Shown here: positions 35,479 to 44,604 of the stretch, one piece after another
How the letters are laid out: each line of letters begins with the position of its first letter
Numbering within the stretch: the stretch's first letter is position 1
From: Chitinibacter sp. SCUT-21
GTDB lineage: Bacteria; Pseudomonadota; Gammaproteobacteria; Burkholderiales; Chitinibacteraceae
Direction: 5' to 3'
DNA: 64,000 bases
Assembly: GCA_041874755.1 (NCBI GenBank)
Contig: CP102611.1
Location: forward strand, 3,100,001 to 3,164,000
Notes under the pieces: model-generated
Seen by the model: the letters and a program-made list of their open reading frames with translations, nothing else
The model's database searches: none
Told to the model about the DNA's origin: nothing
Translations under genes and position numbers: made by a program

Positions 35479-36807
35479 ATGACCTTACCGGTTTTAATTG
35501 TTGAAGATGATGATGATTTACGTGAAGCCTTAGTTGATACGCTAGAGCTTGATGGATATTTAGTATTAATTGCCGAAGATGGTCAATCAGCATTGAAAGT
35601 GATCGAAAGCCAACAAGTTGGTCTGGTTGTTTCTGATGTACAAATGCAGCCGATGGATGGTGAAGCACTGCTAGTTGAAATTAAGCAACGTTATCCGTGT
35701 CTTCCGGTTATTTTGATGACAGCGTATGGGGTGATTGAAAAGGCAGTCAGTGCTTTGCACGCTGGTGCAAGCCATTATTTACCAAAACCTTTTGAGCCTG
35801 CTGCGCTTTTAGAGCTGGTGGGGCGTTATTTGTTGCCAGATGTTGGTGAGGATCAACTGGTTGCTGAATCAGTTCCGATGCAGCAATTATTAGATGTGGC
35901 ACGCAGAGCCGCTTTTTCTGATGCATCCATCATGCTCACTGGGGAATCTGGGGTTGGTAAAGAAGTGTTAGCGCGATTTATTCATCGCCATAGTGCTCGT
36001 TCGAGCAAGCCGTTTGTTGCGATAAATTGCGCAGCGATTCCAGAGCAATTATTAGAGTCCACTTTATTTGGGCATGAAAAAGGGGCTTTTACTGGGGCTG
36101 CAACTCACCATATTGGTAAGTTTGAGCAAGCGCAAGGCGGCACTTTATTGTTAGATGAAGTCACCGAAATGCCATTGCCACTCCAAGCAAAACTACTCCG
36201 TGTGCTGCAAGAGCGAGAGCTCGAGCGAGTAGGAGGGGTTAAGTCAATTGCCTTGGATATTCGGGTACTGGCGACTTCGAATAGGGATCTTGCATTAGAG
36301 GTAAAAGACGGGCGTTTCAGAGAGGATTTGTTTTATCGTCTTAATGTCTTTCCTCTGCAAATTCCCTCTTTGAGAGATCGAATTGACGATATATTGCCTT
36401 TGGCACGTAATATGCTTTCAAGGTATGCGGCTGTACAAAAGCGCCGAGTGCCTGTACTGCTAGAGTCAGCGCAAAATGCACTTACGCATCACACTTGGCC
36501 TGGCAATATTCGAGAATTGGATAATGTAATGCAGCGCGCCCTGATTTTAGCTCCTGGGGATGAAGTTGCCGCTGATCACCTTTTTTTGCCGCATCAGGCG
36601 GCAAAAATTGCCGGTGCAGTGGTCGATGCAGAACCTGTGCCCGTGAGCAGTAATATCAAGGATATGGAAAAAACCATGATTCTTGATGCTCTAAAGTCTG
36701 TGGGTGGGGTGAGAAAGGCTGCGGCAGAAAAATTGGGCATGAGTGAGCGAACACTGCGCTATAAACTAGCGCAATACCGTGAAGAGGACGGTAGTTTGCC
36801 AATTTAA
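35479..36807 (+). CDS. fleR: Sigma-54-dependent flagellar response regulator FleR/FlrC
   Basis: 442 residues. Receiver (about 1-120) with Asp53 (VSDVQMQPMDG), an AAA+ sigma-54 activation domain (about 135-370) with Walker A GESGVGKE, the GAFTGA loop that contacts sigma-54, and Walker B GGTLLLDEV, and a Fis-type helix-turn-helix at the end (VRKAAAEKLGMSERTLRYKL). Position immediately before fliE matches FleR/FlrC, which activates mid-class flagellar genes. The usual cognate kinase (FleS/FlrB) is not adjacent; cheB precedes it instead. Confidence 0.93.
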   Translation: MTLPVLIVEDDDDLREALVDTLELDGYLVLIAEDGQSALKVIESQQVGLVVSDVQMQPMDGEALLVEIKQRYPCLPVILMTAYGVIEKAVSALHAGASHYLPKPFEPAALLELVGRYLLPDVGEDQLVAESVPMQQLLDVARRAAFSDASIMLTGESGVGKEVLARFIHRHSARSSKPFVAINCAAIPEQLLESTLFGHEKGAFTGAATHHIGKFEQAQGGTLLLDEVTEMPLPLQAKLLRVLQERELERVGGVKSIALDIRVLATSNRDLALEVKDGRFREDLFYRLNVFPLQIPSLRDRIDDILPLARNMLSRYAAVQKRRVPVLLESAQNALTHHTWPGNIRELDNVMQRALILAPGDEVAADHLFLPHQAAKIAGAVVDAEPVPVSSNIKDMEKTMILDALKSVGGVRKAAAEKLGMSERTLRYKLAQYREEDGSLPI

Positions 36808-36880
36808 CACGACAAGGCGTAGGAAGTGCTTGCTGCAACAGGCTTGCGCCCCTACAATTTTGCAAGGAAGGTAGGTAGTC

Positions 36881-37204
36881 ATGAGCGTGCAGGGAATCGA
36901 TCAGCTGCTCGGTGAATTAAGATCAATGTCTGCATTGGCTTCAGGCCAAACGGTCAATCAGCCAACCGAAGTGCCTGGTGCACCCAAGTTTGCCGATGTA
37001 CTGAAAGAATCTATTGATCAAGTTAACCAAGTATCGCAGGATGCTCAAGCTAAACAGGTCGCATTTCAATCGGGCGATCCTGATGCCAATTTGCAAGATG
37101 TGATGGTCTCATTGCAAAAGGCCAGCTTGAGTTTTCAAACCATGGTTCAAGTTCGTAACAAGCTCGTTACTGCCTATCAGGAAGTTATGAATATGCAGGT
37201 TTAA
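36881..37204 (+). CDS. fliE: Flagellar hook-basal body protein FliE
   Basis: 107-residue junction protein between the MS ring and the rod. The C-terminal helical part (ANLQDVMVSLQKASLSFQTMVQVRNKLVTAY, read as two blocks of the family) is conserved. AAGGAAGG precedes the ATG. It heads fliEFGHIJ in the usual order, 73 bases after fleR. That gap is where a FleR-dependent promoter would be expected, but I could not fit a good sigma-54 site. Confidence 0.94.
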   Translation: MSVQGIDQLLGELRSMSALASGQTVNQPTEVPGAPKFADVLKESIDQVNQVSQDAQAKQVAFQSGDPDANLQDVMVSLQKASLSFQTMVQVRNKLVTAYQEVMNMQV

Positions 37205-37230
37205 CCTGCAGCACTGATAATCGGTAGGGT

Positions 37231-38946
37231 ATGGCAGAAGCGGGCGTCGCAACAGATAACTCCTTGGTGACAGCAAGAAATATCGGCGGGCTTCGACAAC
37301 GCTTCGATGCGTTGCCCCCTGGCCGCAAAATGATGGCGATGGTGATGGTCGCCGTAATAATTGCAGCTGTTGTCGGTTCTTTGCTGTGGTCGCGTGAGCC
37401 CGCTTACCGGATCCTCTTTACCAATCTGCCAGACAAAGATGGGGGTGCCATCGTTCAGTCGCTCGAGCAGATGAAAATCCCTTATAAACTCGATGCAGGC
37501 ATGATTTCTGTTCCTGCGGAAAACATCTACGATGTACGACTCAAACTTGCTGCCCAAGGCTTACCAAAGGCGGGTAATGTTGGGTTTGAGTTACTTGATA
37601 ACCAAAAGTTTGGTGTTTCGCAGTTTGCCGAGCAGGTCAATTACCAGCGTGCGGTTGAAGGTGAGTTAACCCGCTCTATTGAATCAATTTCTGCGGTTGA
37701 AAAAGCTCGAGTTCATTTGGCAACACCCAAACAAACCGTTTTTCTGCGTGACCAACAAAAACCATCGGCATCGATTGTACTCACTCTGCACCCGGGACGA
37801 GTGCTTGATGGTGGACAAGTGGCCGGCATTATTCATTTAGTGTCATCCAGCATTCCTGGCTTGCCAGTTGCAAACGTTACCGTGGTTGATCAGGACGGTA
37901 ATCTGTTATCGCGCTCTGCCGATTTGAATTCGCGCGGTAATTTAGATCAGCGTCAGTTGCAATATGTGAGCCAAATCGAGCGTGGATTTGTTGAGCGGGT
38001 GCAAACGATTTTGGCCCCAATCGTTGGTAAAGACAATGTCCGTGCCGAAATTACCGCTCAAGTCGATTTTGCCGAAATTGAGCAAACCTCGGAGAGTTTT
38101 AAGCCTAATTCACCGCCTAATGCTGCTGCGATTCGAAGCCAGCAAACCAGCGATCAATCAGGGCGCTCTGGCGTCGATAACGCCATGGGGGTCCCAGGTG
38201 CGCTATCCAATCAGCCCCCAGGCGCGGCTGCAGCACCAATCACTGCACCGGTGGCGTCGGATGCGAGCGCAGTTGGCGTTAGCGTAGCGGCAAATACACG
38301 CAAAGACGCAACGACCAATTACGAAGTGGATAAAACCATCCAGCATGTAAAACAACCGGTTGGCATTGTAAAAAGGCTCTCTGCAGCTGTGGTATTAAAC
38401 TATAAGGCTGGCAAAGATAAAGAAGGCAAAATTGCTTACGTGCCATTCACGGCAGCGGAGATGACGCAAATTAATAATTTGGTCCGCGAGGCGATTGGTT
38501 ACAACAAAGATCGCGGCGACTCGGTCAATGTAGTAAACGCTGCATTTGCTGAATCTATGCCTTTGGAAGAAAAAGCGCTACCTGATAAAGCGTTGAATTA
38601 CATCCAAGGTAACGCGATTGAAGTCTTGAAAATGTTCGTTATTTTTGTCGCATCGCTGTATCTACTGTTCTTTGTGGTACGGCCTTTGATGAAAGACCTT
38701 TCTCGTTCGCGTGAAGAGGCGCGCTCGGTTGAGCTCGACCTTGGAGAGCCAGGTGGCGGCAGTGTCTTTTCGATTGAAGGGGGCTCTGATGATAGTCCTG
38801 AAGAGCAAAATAAAATGGCTGCATTTGCTGATCTGTTGCAGCAAGCTAAGGAATTGGCCCGAAACGATCCACGTATGGTTGCGACTATTTTGCGTGAATG
38901 GATGACCCCACAAGACGATAAATCTAATCCGAACAAAGTGTCCTAA
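37231..38946 (+). CDS. fliF: Flagellar MS-ring protein FliF
   Basis: 571 residues forming the inner-membrane MS ring. N-terminal TM (about 32-52: MAMVMVAVIIAAVVGSLLW), periplasmic ring-building motifs (YRILFTNLPDKDGG, FGVSQFAEQVNYQRAVEGE), a disordered Pro/Ala/Ser stretch (about 290-350), C-terminal TM (MFVIFVASLYLLFFVV) and the cytoplasmic tail (DDSPEEQNKMAAFADLLQQA) that binds FliG. Fits the usual length of 550-570. Confidence 0.96.
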   Translation: MAEAGVATDNSLVTARNIGGLRQRFDALPPGRKMMAMVMVAVIIAAVVGSLLWSREPAYRILFTNLPDKDGGAIVQSLEQMKIPYKLDAGMISVPAENIYDVRLKLAAQGLPKAGNVGFELLDNQKFGVSQFAEQVNYQRAVEGELTRSIESISAVEKARVHLATPKQTVFLRDQQKPSASIVLTLHPGRVLDGGQVAGIIHLVSSSIPGLPVANVTVVDQDGNLLSRSADLNSRGNLDQRQLQYVSQIERGFVERVQTILAPIVGKDNVRAEITAQVDFAEIEQTSESFKPNSPPNAAAIRSQQTSDQSGRSGVDNAMGVPGALSNQPPGAAAAPITAPVASDASAVGVSVAANTRKDATTNYEVDKTIQHVKQPVGIVKRLSAAVVLNYKAGKDKEGKIAYVPFTAAEMTQINNLVREAIGYNKDRGDSVNVVNAAFAESMPLEEKALPDKALNYIQGNAIEVLKMFVIFVASLYLLFFVVRPLMKDLSRSREEARSVELDLGEPGGGSVFSIEGGSDDSPEEQNKMAAFADLLQQAKELARNDPRMVATILREWMTPQDDKSNPNKVS

Positions 38947-38958
38947 GCAGGAGCAATC

Positions 38959-39966
38959 ATGGCTGCCAATTTAAATGAAGATGGCGTGCATAAAAGCGCG
39001 TTGCTGCTGATGTCGTTGGGTGAAGATGCTGCGGTCGAAGTATTTAAATTCCTAGGTCCAAAGGAAGTTCAAAAATTGGGTTTTGAAATGGCCAATATGA
39101 ACTCCGTAACGCGCGATCAAATGGATGCCGTACTAGGTGATTTTATAGCCGCATCGCAAAATCGTGCCAATTTGGGCGCTGCAGATGAATATATTCGCTC
39201 GGTGTTGACCAAAGCACTTGGTACGGACAAAGCAGCCAACCTGCTCGACCGTATTTTGCAGGGCAATGACAACAACGGGATTGAATCGCTCAAATGGATG
39301 GATTCTGCTGCCGTTGCTGAATTAATCCGCAATGAACACCCGCAGATTATCGCGACCATTTTGGTGCATTTAGAGCCTGATCAATCATCCGAAATCATGA
39401 GCAATTTCTCTGAGCGCGTTCGCAACGATGTTCTACTTCGGATCGCCACCTTGGAAGGCGTACAGCCCGCCGCATTGAAAGAACTAAACGATGTTTTGAC
39501 GCAATTGCTATCCGGTTCAGACAAGCTGAAGAAAAGCGCAATTGGTGGCGTGCAAATGGCGGCGGATATCCTCAACTTTATGGGCGGCGTGGTCGAAGCC
39601 TCGGCGGTGGCCAATATTCGCGAATACGATCCAGAGTTGGCACAAAAAATTCAGGACAAAATGTTTACCTTCGATAATGTCTTGGATATTGACGACCGTG
39701 GCATTCAGATCTTGCTGCGCGAAGTGCAATCGGATTCACTGATTATTGCGCTCAAAGGCACGAGCCAAGCGCTGCGCGAAAAAATCTTCAAAAATATGTC
39801 GCAGCGTGCCGCAGAAATGTTGCGTGAAGATCTGGAAGCCAAAGGGCCAGTTAAATTGTCTGAAGTGGAAGGCGAGCAGAAAGAAATTCTTAAAATCGTA
39901 CGTCGACTCGCCGATGAGGGGCAGATTGTCCTGGGCGGTAGTGGCGGCGAAGGCATGATTGAGTAA
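38959..39966 (+). CDS. fliG: Flagellar motor switch protein FliG
   Basis: 335-residue rotor protein that contacts the stator. N-terminal FliF-binding domain, middle domain with the EHPQ motif (RNEHPQIIATILVHLEPDQ), and a C-terminal torque domain with LDIDDRGIQILLREVQ and charged residues. CheY-P acts on the switch to which it belongs. AGGAG precedes the ATG. Confidence 0.97.
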   Translation: MAANLNEDGVHKSALLLMSLGEDAAVEVFKFLGPKEVQKLGFEMANMNSVTRDQMDAVLGDFIAASQNRANLGAADEYIRSVLTKALGTDKAANLLDRILQGNDNNGIESLKWMDSAAVAELIRNEHPQIIATILVHLEPDQSSEIMSNFSERVRNDVLLRIATLEGVQPAALKELNDVLTQLLSGSDKLKKSAIGGVQMAADILNFMGGVVEASAVANIREYDPELAQKIQDKMFTFDNVLDIDDRGIQILLREVQSDSLIIALKGTSQALREKIFKNMSQRAAEMLREDLEAKGPVKLSEVEGEQKEILKIVRRLADEGQIVLGGSGGEGMIE

Positions 39967-39975
39967 GGATAAGTA

Positions 39976-40836
39976 GTGTCGGGTCATCCACGTCGTATTA
40001 TTCCTAGCGAAGAGCTGACCGAGTTTCAGCGCTGGCAGTTTAATTCTTTACTCGATAAACCATTGGCGCCGCAGCCTGAAGCTGAGCCGGAATTGGCACA
40101 GACTCAGCCGCTTGAAATAAGCGAACCCGAGCCTATTGTTGAGGCGATTCCCGAACCTGTAGAGGCTTTGCAGAGCGAGGCCATTGCTAATGCGATGCCG
40201 TACCCCACGGCGGAAGAAATCGAAGCGATTCAGCATCAGGCGCATGAAGAAGGTTATCAGGCCGGTTTAGCCGAGGGGCGTGCTCAAGCTCAGCTTGAGT
40301 TACAGCAGCTAGGCCCCTTGTTGCAAAATATTGCCCAAGCCTGCCAGCAAAGCGAGCAAGTGTTGGCCGATTCCGTCTTGGAGTTGGCCTTATTGGTCGC
40401 CAAGCAAATGATCGGTGACGAGTTACGCCAACACCCAAAGCAATTATTAGTGCCGATTCGAGAAGCGCTCGCTGCGATACCCACTGCGACAAATCCAGCC
40501 AAACTCTACTTGGCGCCAGATGATTTGCAGCTACTACAGCACGATTTGCGCTATGAATTGCCGGAAGACGTGTGGCGCTTTGTTGCCGATGAACAATTAA
40601 GCACCGGCAGTTGCCGCATTGAAACGCCCAATACGCAGCTAGAGTTTTCGCTTGCTAGCCGCTGGAAGAAAATTATTGGGGTATTGGGCTCTAAGCAAGA
40701 TTTAGATTTTTCTCTAGAGCAATACGGTAGTAGAGTACCTTTGGCTACCGAGCCTAATGATCTGCAAGCCGCAACTGAAGCTATTGCCCCCATCCCGCCC
40801 ATAACGCCAGCAGACGAAGATGAACCCGACGCTTAA
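39976..40836 (+). CDS. fliH: Flagellar export regulator FliH
   Basis: 286 residues. FliH holds the FliI ATPase in check and links it to the export gate. N-terminal [17 protein letters not shown], an acidic/Pro-rich stretch (about 35-75), the [20 protein letters not shown] region with GxxxG-type repeats, and a C-terminal domain. GTG start with AAGGA upstream. The 3' end overlaps fliI by 17 bases. Confidence 0.92.
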   Translation: MSGHPRRIIPSEELTEFQRWQFNSLLDKPLAPQPEAEPELAQTQPLEISEPEPIVEAIPEPVEALQSEAIANAMPYPTAEEIEAIQHQAHEEGYQAGLAEGRAQAQLELQQLGPLLQNIAQACQQSEQVLADSVLELALLVAKQMIGDELRQHPKQLLVPIREALAAIPTATNPAKLYLAPDDLQLLQHDLRYELPEDVWRFVADEQLSTGSCRIETPNTQLEFSLASRWKKIIGVLGSKQDLDFSLEQYGSRVPLATEPNDLQAATEAIAPIPPITPADEDEPDA

Positions 40837-42220
40837 GTCGATTCAAGATTATTTGCGCGATTGCGGTTCGGCGGTGAAAACCGTCAAACCGTGGCTGCCT
40901 CGCGGCCGCTTGACGCGTGTTTCGGGTTTGGTGCTTGAAGCGGTTGGTTTGCGTCTACCGATTGGCGCTTCCTGCGATGTGATGACTCCCAGTGGCCACC
41001 CCGTAGAAGCGGTCGTCGTCGGCTTTCAAGAACAGCGGCTGTTTTTAATGCCCATCGCCGAAGTCTACGGTATCGAACCTGGCGCGAGCGTAATGCCGCG
41101 CGAAGAAGTCGCCGCATGGCGCCCCCAGTTTGGTCAACCGCGGCTAGAGCAGCGCCGCGCCGAAGATCATGGTCGGCAAGTGCCGGTTGGCTGGAATTTG
41201 CTTGGCCGAATTCTCGATGGTTTAGGTCGCCCTTTGGATGGCAAAGGCCCGATTAATAACGAAGCTTATTACCCTTTGTTTTCCCGCGCCTACAACCCAA
41301 TGGATAGAGAGCCAGTCCGCACCGTGATGGACGTCGGCGTACGCGCGATTAATGCGATGCTCACCGTAGGGCGCGGCCAGCGTTTGGGTTTGTTTGCTGG
41401 CTCCGGCGTTGGTAAATCGGTGCTGCTCGGCATGATGGCGCGCTACACTGCGGCCGATGTGGTGGTGGTCGGCTTGATCGGCGAGCGTGGCCGCGAGGTG
41501 AAAGATTTTATCGAAAATATTCTGGGCGATGAAGGCCGGGCACGCAGCGTTGTCGTGGCGGCTCCCGCAGATACGCCGCCACTGCTGCGTTTGTACGGCG
41601 CGGCGTATGCGACGAGTATTGCTGAGTATTTTCGCGATCAGGGCAAAAATGTACTGCTGATTATGGATTCGCTAACGCGTTACGCCATGGCGCAGCGTGA
41701 AATTGCGTTGGCGATTGGAGAACCACCTGCAACCAAAGGCTATCCGGCCTCGGTATTTGCGCGCTTGCCGCAGTTGGTCGAGCGCGCCGGTAACGGTCGT
41801 GAAGGCGGCGGGTCGATCACCGCGTTTTATACCGTGCTGTCGGAAGGCGACGATCAGCAAGACCCGATCGCCGATAATGCGCGGGCGATTTTGGACGGCC
41901 ACTTTGTCCTGAGTCGGCAATTGGCCGAATCGGGGCATTACCCTGCGATTGATATTGAGGCGTCGATCTCGCGGGTAATGCACGATATTATTAGCCATCA
42001 AGAATTCGAGATGGTGCGCCGCTTTAAATTTTTATATTCACGCTATCAGCGCAGCAAAGATTTGATTAGTGTCGGCGCTTATGTGCCGGGCTCTGATCCT
42101 GTGTTAGACGATGCCATCCGTCGCCATCCGAGCTTTGAAGCCTTTTTGCAGCAGTCCATTAACGAGCAAGAAGGCTATGAGGGCGCTAGAATGAAGCTGG
42201 CGCAATTATTCGCTCAATAA
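40820..42220 (+). CDS. fliI: Flagellar export ATPase FliI
   Basis: 466-residue F1-beta-like ATPase powering flagellar type III secretion. Walker [12 protein letters not shown], Walker [28 protein letters not shown] and [22 protein letters not shown] are all typical. The start overlaps fliH. Co-transcribed with fliJ 39 bases downstream. Confidence 0.97.
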   Translation: MNPTLKSIQDYLRDCGSAVKTVKPWLPRGRLTRVSGLVLEAVGLRLPIGASCDVMTPSGHPVEAVVVGFQEQRLFLMPIAEVYGIEPGASVMPREEVAAWRPQFGQPRLEQRRAEDHGRQVPVGWNLLGRILDGLGRPLDGKGPINNEAYYPLFSRAYNPMDREPVRTVMDVGVRAINAMLTVGRGQRLGLFAGSGVGKSVLLGMMARYTAADVVVVGLIGERGREVKDFIENILGDEGRARSVVVAAPADTPPLLRLYGAAYATSIAEYFRDQGKNVLLIMDSLTRYAMAQREIALAIGEPPATKGYPASVFARLPQLVERAGNGREGGGSITAFYTVLSEGDDQQDPIADNARAILDGHFVLSRQLAESGHYPAIDIEASISRVMHDIISHQEFEMVRRFKFLYSRYQRSKDLISVGAYVPGSDPVLDDAIRRHPSFEAFLQQSINEQEGYEGARMKLAQLFAQ

Positions 42221-42259
42221 ACGCTAGGCACTATCCCTTAATCATCGCTGGTATTTCTC

Positions 42260-42703
42260 GTGGCCGCTTTTCGTTTCGCCTTTTTATTGCAACTTGCGCA
42301 AGACGAGCGCGAGGAAGCCTCACGCGCCATGCAAACAGCGCAAGCCGCGTGGTTACTGGCCAAATCCAAGTTAGAACAAGTGGATGGTTTTCGCGCCGAA
42401 TATCGCGCTCGTTTGGCCAATAGTGCTCAGGCAGGGATGTCGGTGGTGCAATGGCGCGATTTTCAATTGTTTCTGGCTAAACTAGACGGTGCTGCGGTGC
42501 AGCAGGGCGACGAAGTGGCGCGTCTCAGCCAAGAGTACGAGCGGCGTAAAGCCGATTGGCTGGCCTGCGAGAAGAAAGTTAAAGCTTTTGATGCACTGCG
42601 CGTGCGGCATGAGCAAAGCGAGCTTAAAAAAGAAAACCAGCGCGAACAAAAAATACTCGATGAATTTAATAGCCGCATACGACCCAATTCATCTGACGGT
42701 TAA
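42260..42703 (+). CDS. fliJ: Flagellar export chaperone FliJ
   Basis: 147-residue predicted coiled-coil protein (heptad-rich, many Glu, Arg, Lys and Ala) that escorts export chaperones to the ATPase and activates the gate. FliJ is poorly conserved; identification rests on size, coiled-coil character and position after fliI. GTG start, with a weak ribosome binding site. It is the last gene of the block, as the hairpin at 42705 follows; fliK and fliL are not adjacent. Confidence 0.85.
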   Translation: MAAFRFAFLLQLAQDEREEASRAMQTAQAAWLLAKSKLEQVDGFRAEYRARLANSAQAGMSVVQWRDFQLFLAKLDGAAVQQGDEVARLSQEYERRKADWLACEKKVKAFDALRVRHEQSELKKENQREQKILDEFNSRIRPNSSDG

Positions 42704-42704
42704 T

Positions 42705-42730
42705 AAAAAAGCCCCGCTATGGGGCTTTTA
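42705..42730. terminator. Bidirectional terminator, fliJ and tRNA-Arg
   Basis: A 9-bp stem AAAAGCCCC/GGGGCTTTT with a GCTAT loop. It closes the flagellar operon in one direction and the tRNA-Arg transcript in the other. Confidence 0.88.
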
Positions 42731-42735
42731 GTTTT

Positions 42736-42811
42736 TGGTATCCCCACCCCGACTCGAACGGGGATCTTTCGCTTAGGAGGCAAGTGCTCTATCCTGTTGA
42801 GCTATAGGGAC
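42736..42811 (-). tRNA. tRNA-Arg (CCU)
   Basis: 76-nt tRNA on the minus strand with encoded CCA. Acceptor GTCCCTA pairs with TGGGGAT (including G-U pairs), the T-arm is CCCCG-TTCGAGT-CGGGG, and the anticodon loop CTCCTAA reads codon AGG. It stands alone between the flagellar block and pyk. I see no integrase, remnant or direct repeat that would make it an island attachment site. Confidence 0.94.
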
Positions 42812-43056
42812 AACCAGAAGCGGCATTCTACTTTTTTAGCGAAGCCGCGTCCAATCAATTACTTCGTCATTTCTTTTCTGCAATGCCACCGATTGAAAAT
42901 GAAATTGGCATTTAAGCGACAACTTCGCTGATATTGCATGCAAATCAACTTAAATTGATTAGGCTCAGATCGTTTGTTTTCTAACTGTTCAAAATAGAAA
43001 TTAATCCGATTGCCGTTTAGGCACATCAATGCCGAATCAATTGAAAGGAGTTTTGC

Positions 43057-44499
43057 ATGTTACGCAGCACTAAAATTGTTTCAACCCTAGGCCCAGCTTC
43101 GAGTGATGCCGCAACGTTAGAACGTTTGGTGGCGGCTGGGGTGAATATGGTTCGGCTTAATTTTTCGCACGGAACGGCGCAAGATCATCTGGATCGCGCC
43201 GCCTTAGTGCGTGAACAAGCGAAGAAAGTAGGCCGCCCGATTGCGATTATGGTCGACTTGCAAGGGCCAAAGATCCGTGTTGGCAAATTTAAAAAGAACA
43301 AAATCGAACTCGCCAACGGGGCAAAATTTATTCTGGATGCCGCGTGCGAGCTCGGCGATCAAACGGTAGTGGGGCTGGACTACAAAGAACTACCTAACGA
43401 TGTAGAGCCTGGCAATATTTTATTGCTCGACGACGGGAAAATTCAGCTAATCGTTGATGCGGTCGAAGGGCAAAAAGTATTTACCACGGTGCTGGTCGGT
43501 GGCACTTTATCTAATAACAAAGGCATTAATCGCCAAGGTGGCGGCCTAACTGCGCCTGCTTTAACCGCCAAAGACATGGAAGACATCAAAGTGGCGGCTA
43601 AATTGCACGCAGACTATGTCGCTGTATCATTCCCAAAAAGCGCGGCCGATATGTATATGGCGCGCACCTTATTGCGCGCTGCGGGTAGCAAAGCGCTGCT
43701 GATTGCCAAAATCGAGCGCACCGAGGCGATTGCGAATTTGGCCGAAATTTTGGAAGCATCAGACGGCATTATGGTTGCGCGTGGCGATTTAGCGGTTGAA
43801 GTGGGCGATGCTGCAGTGCCTGCGCTGCAAAAACGCATGATTAAAGCCGCGCGCCGCATGAATAAGCTGACCATCACAGCGACGCAGATGATGGAATCGA
43901 TGATCTCTAGCCCAGTACCGACGCGTGCAGAAGTATCAGACGTGGCGAACGCTGTGCTCGACGGTACCGACGCGGTCATGTTGTCGGCCGAAACCGCATC
44001 GGGCCAATATCCGGTGGAAACGGTGGAGGCGATGTCGCGCATCTGCTTGGAAGCTGAGAAATCGCAGGATTATAAGGTGAGCAACGAAGCGCTGCTCGAT
44101 GGCGAATATACCCGCGTCGATCAAACGATTTCGATGGCGGCTTTGTTTGCCTCAAACCATTTGAATGTCAAAGTGATTGCGGCCTTAACGCAATCGGGCT
44201 CATCCGCGTTGTGGATGTCGCGGGTGATTTCTGGTGTGCCGATTTATGCGCTCACGCCTGAGGCCGAAACCTATAGCCGCTTGTCATTATTCCGCGATGT
44301 TGAACCGGTGATGCTCTCGCACGATAATACGGATCGTGAATCACTGCTGGTTCGTGCTGAATTAGAAATGCTGCGCCGTGGCATTGTGCAACCCGGTGAT
44401 TTAATCGCCTTCACCTTTGGTGATGTGGTTGGGATGTTGGGCGGCACGAACTGCCTGAAAATTATTAAAGCAGGTGAAGCACAAAAGTTAGCAAAGTAA
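43057..44499 (+). CDS. pyk: Pyruvate kinase
   Basis: 480-residue glycolytic enzyme making pyruvate and ATP from phosphoenolpyruvate and ADP. N-terminal RSTKIVSTLGPASSD, MVRLNFSHGT, metal- and substrate-binding KIERTEAIANL, DGIMVARGDLAVE and TATQMMESMI are intact. AAAGGAG lies six bases before the ATG. The 245-base gap upstream contains no gene I can support. A terminator follows. Confidence 0.97.
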   Translation: MLRSTKIVSTLGPASSDAATLERLVAAGVNMVRLNFSHGTAQDHLDRAALVREQAKKVGRPIAIMVDLQGPKIRVGKFKKNKIELANGAKFILDAACELGDQTVVGLDYKELPNDVEPGNILLLDDGKIQLIVDAVEGQKVFTTVLVGGTLSNNKGINRQGGGLTAPALTAKDMEDIKVAAKLHADYVAVSFPKSAADMYMARTLLRAAGSKALLIAKIERTEAIANLAEILEASDGIMVARGDLAVEVGDAAVPALQKRMIKAARRMNKLTITATQMMESMISSPVPTRAEVSDVANAVLDGTDAVMLSAETASGQYPVETVEAMSRICLEAEKSQDYKVSNEALLDGEYTRVDQTISMAALFASNHLNVKVIAALTQSGSSALWMSRVISGVPIYALTPEAETYSRLSLFRDVEPVMLSHDNTDRESLLVRAELEMLRRGIVQPGDLIAFTFGDVVGMLGGTNCLKIIKAGEAQKLAK

Positions 44500-44525
44500 A
44501 AATTGAAGTGAAATTGACGTGAATA

Positions 44526-44551
44526 AAAAGGCCGCTGAAAAGCGGCCTTTT
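44526..44551. terminator. Bidirectional terminator between pyk and the chemoreceptor
   Basis: An 11-bp stem AAAAGGCCGCT/AGCGGCCTTTT with a GAAA tetraloop, between convergent genes. Confidence 0.92.
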
Positions 44552-44604
44552 GAATGGTATATCTTTGTGTTCCTTATCTATCAAGCTATATAGGGCAATA
44601 CCCG

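Noticed and set aside
36815..36835. Possible sigma-54 promoter before fliE
   Set aside because: GG and TTGC elements occur but not at the required 10-11 base spacing together with -24 consensus bases.
42736..42811. tRNA-Arg(CCU) as an integration site
   Set aside because: No integrase, mobility gene or repeated tRNA 3' end is present on either side; flanking genes are core functions.
42719..42931. 70-codon frame crossing the tRNA-Arg gene
   Set aside because: It runs through a certain tRNA and a terminator hairpin and has no ribosome binding site.
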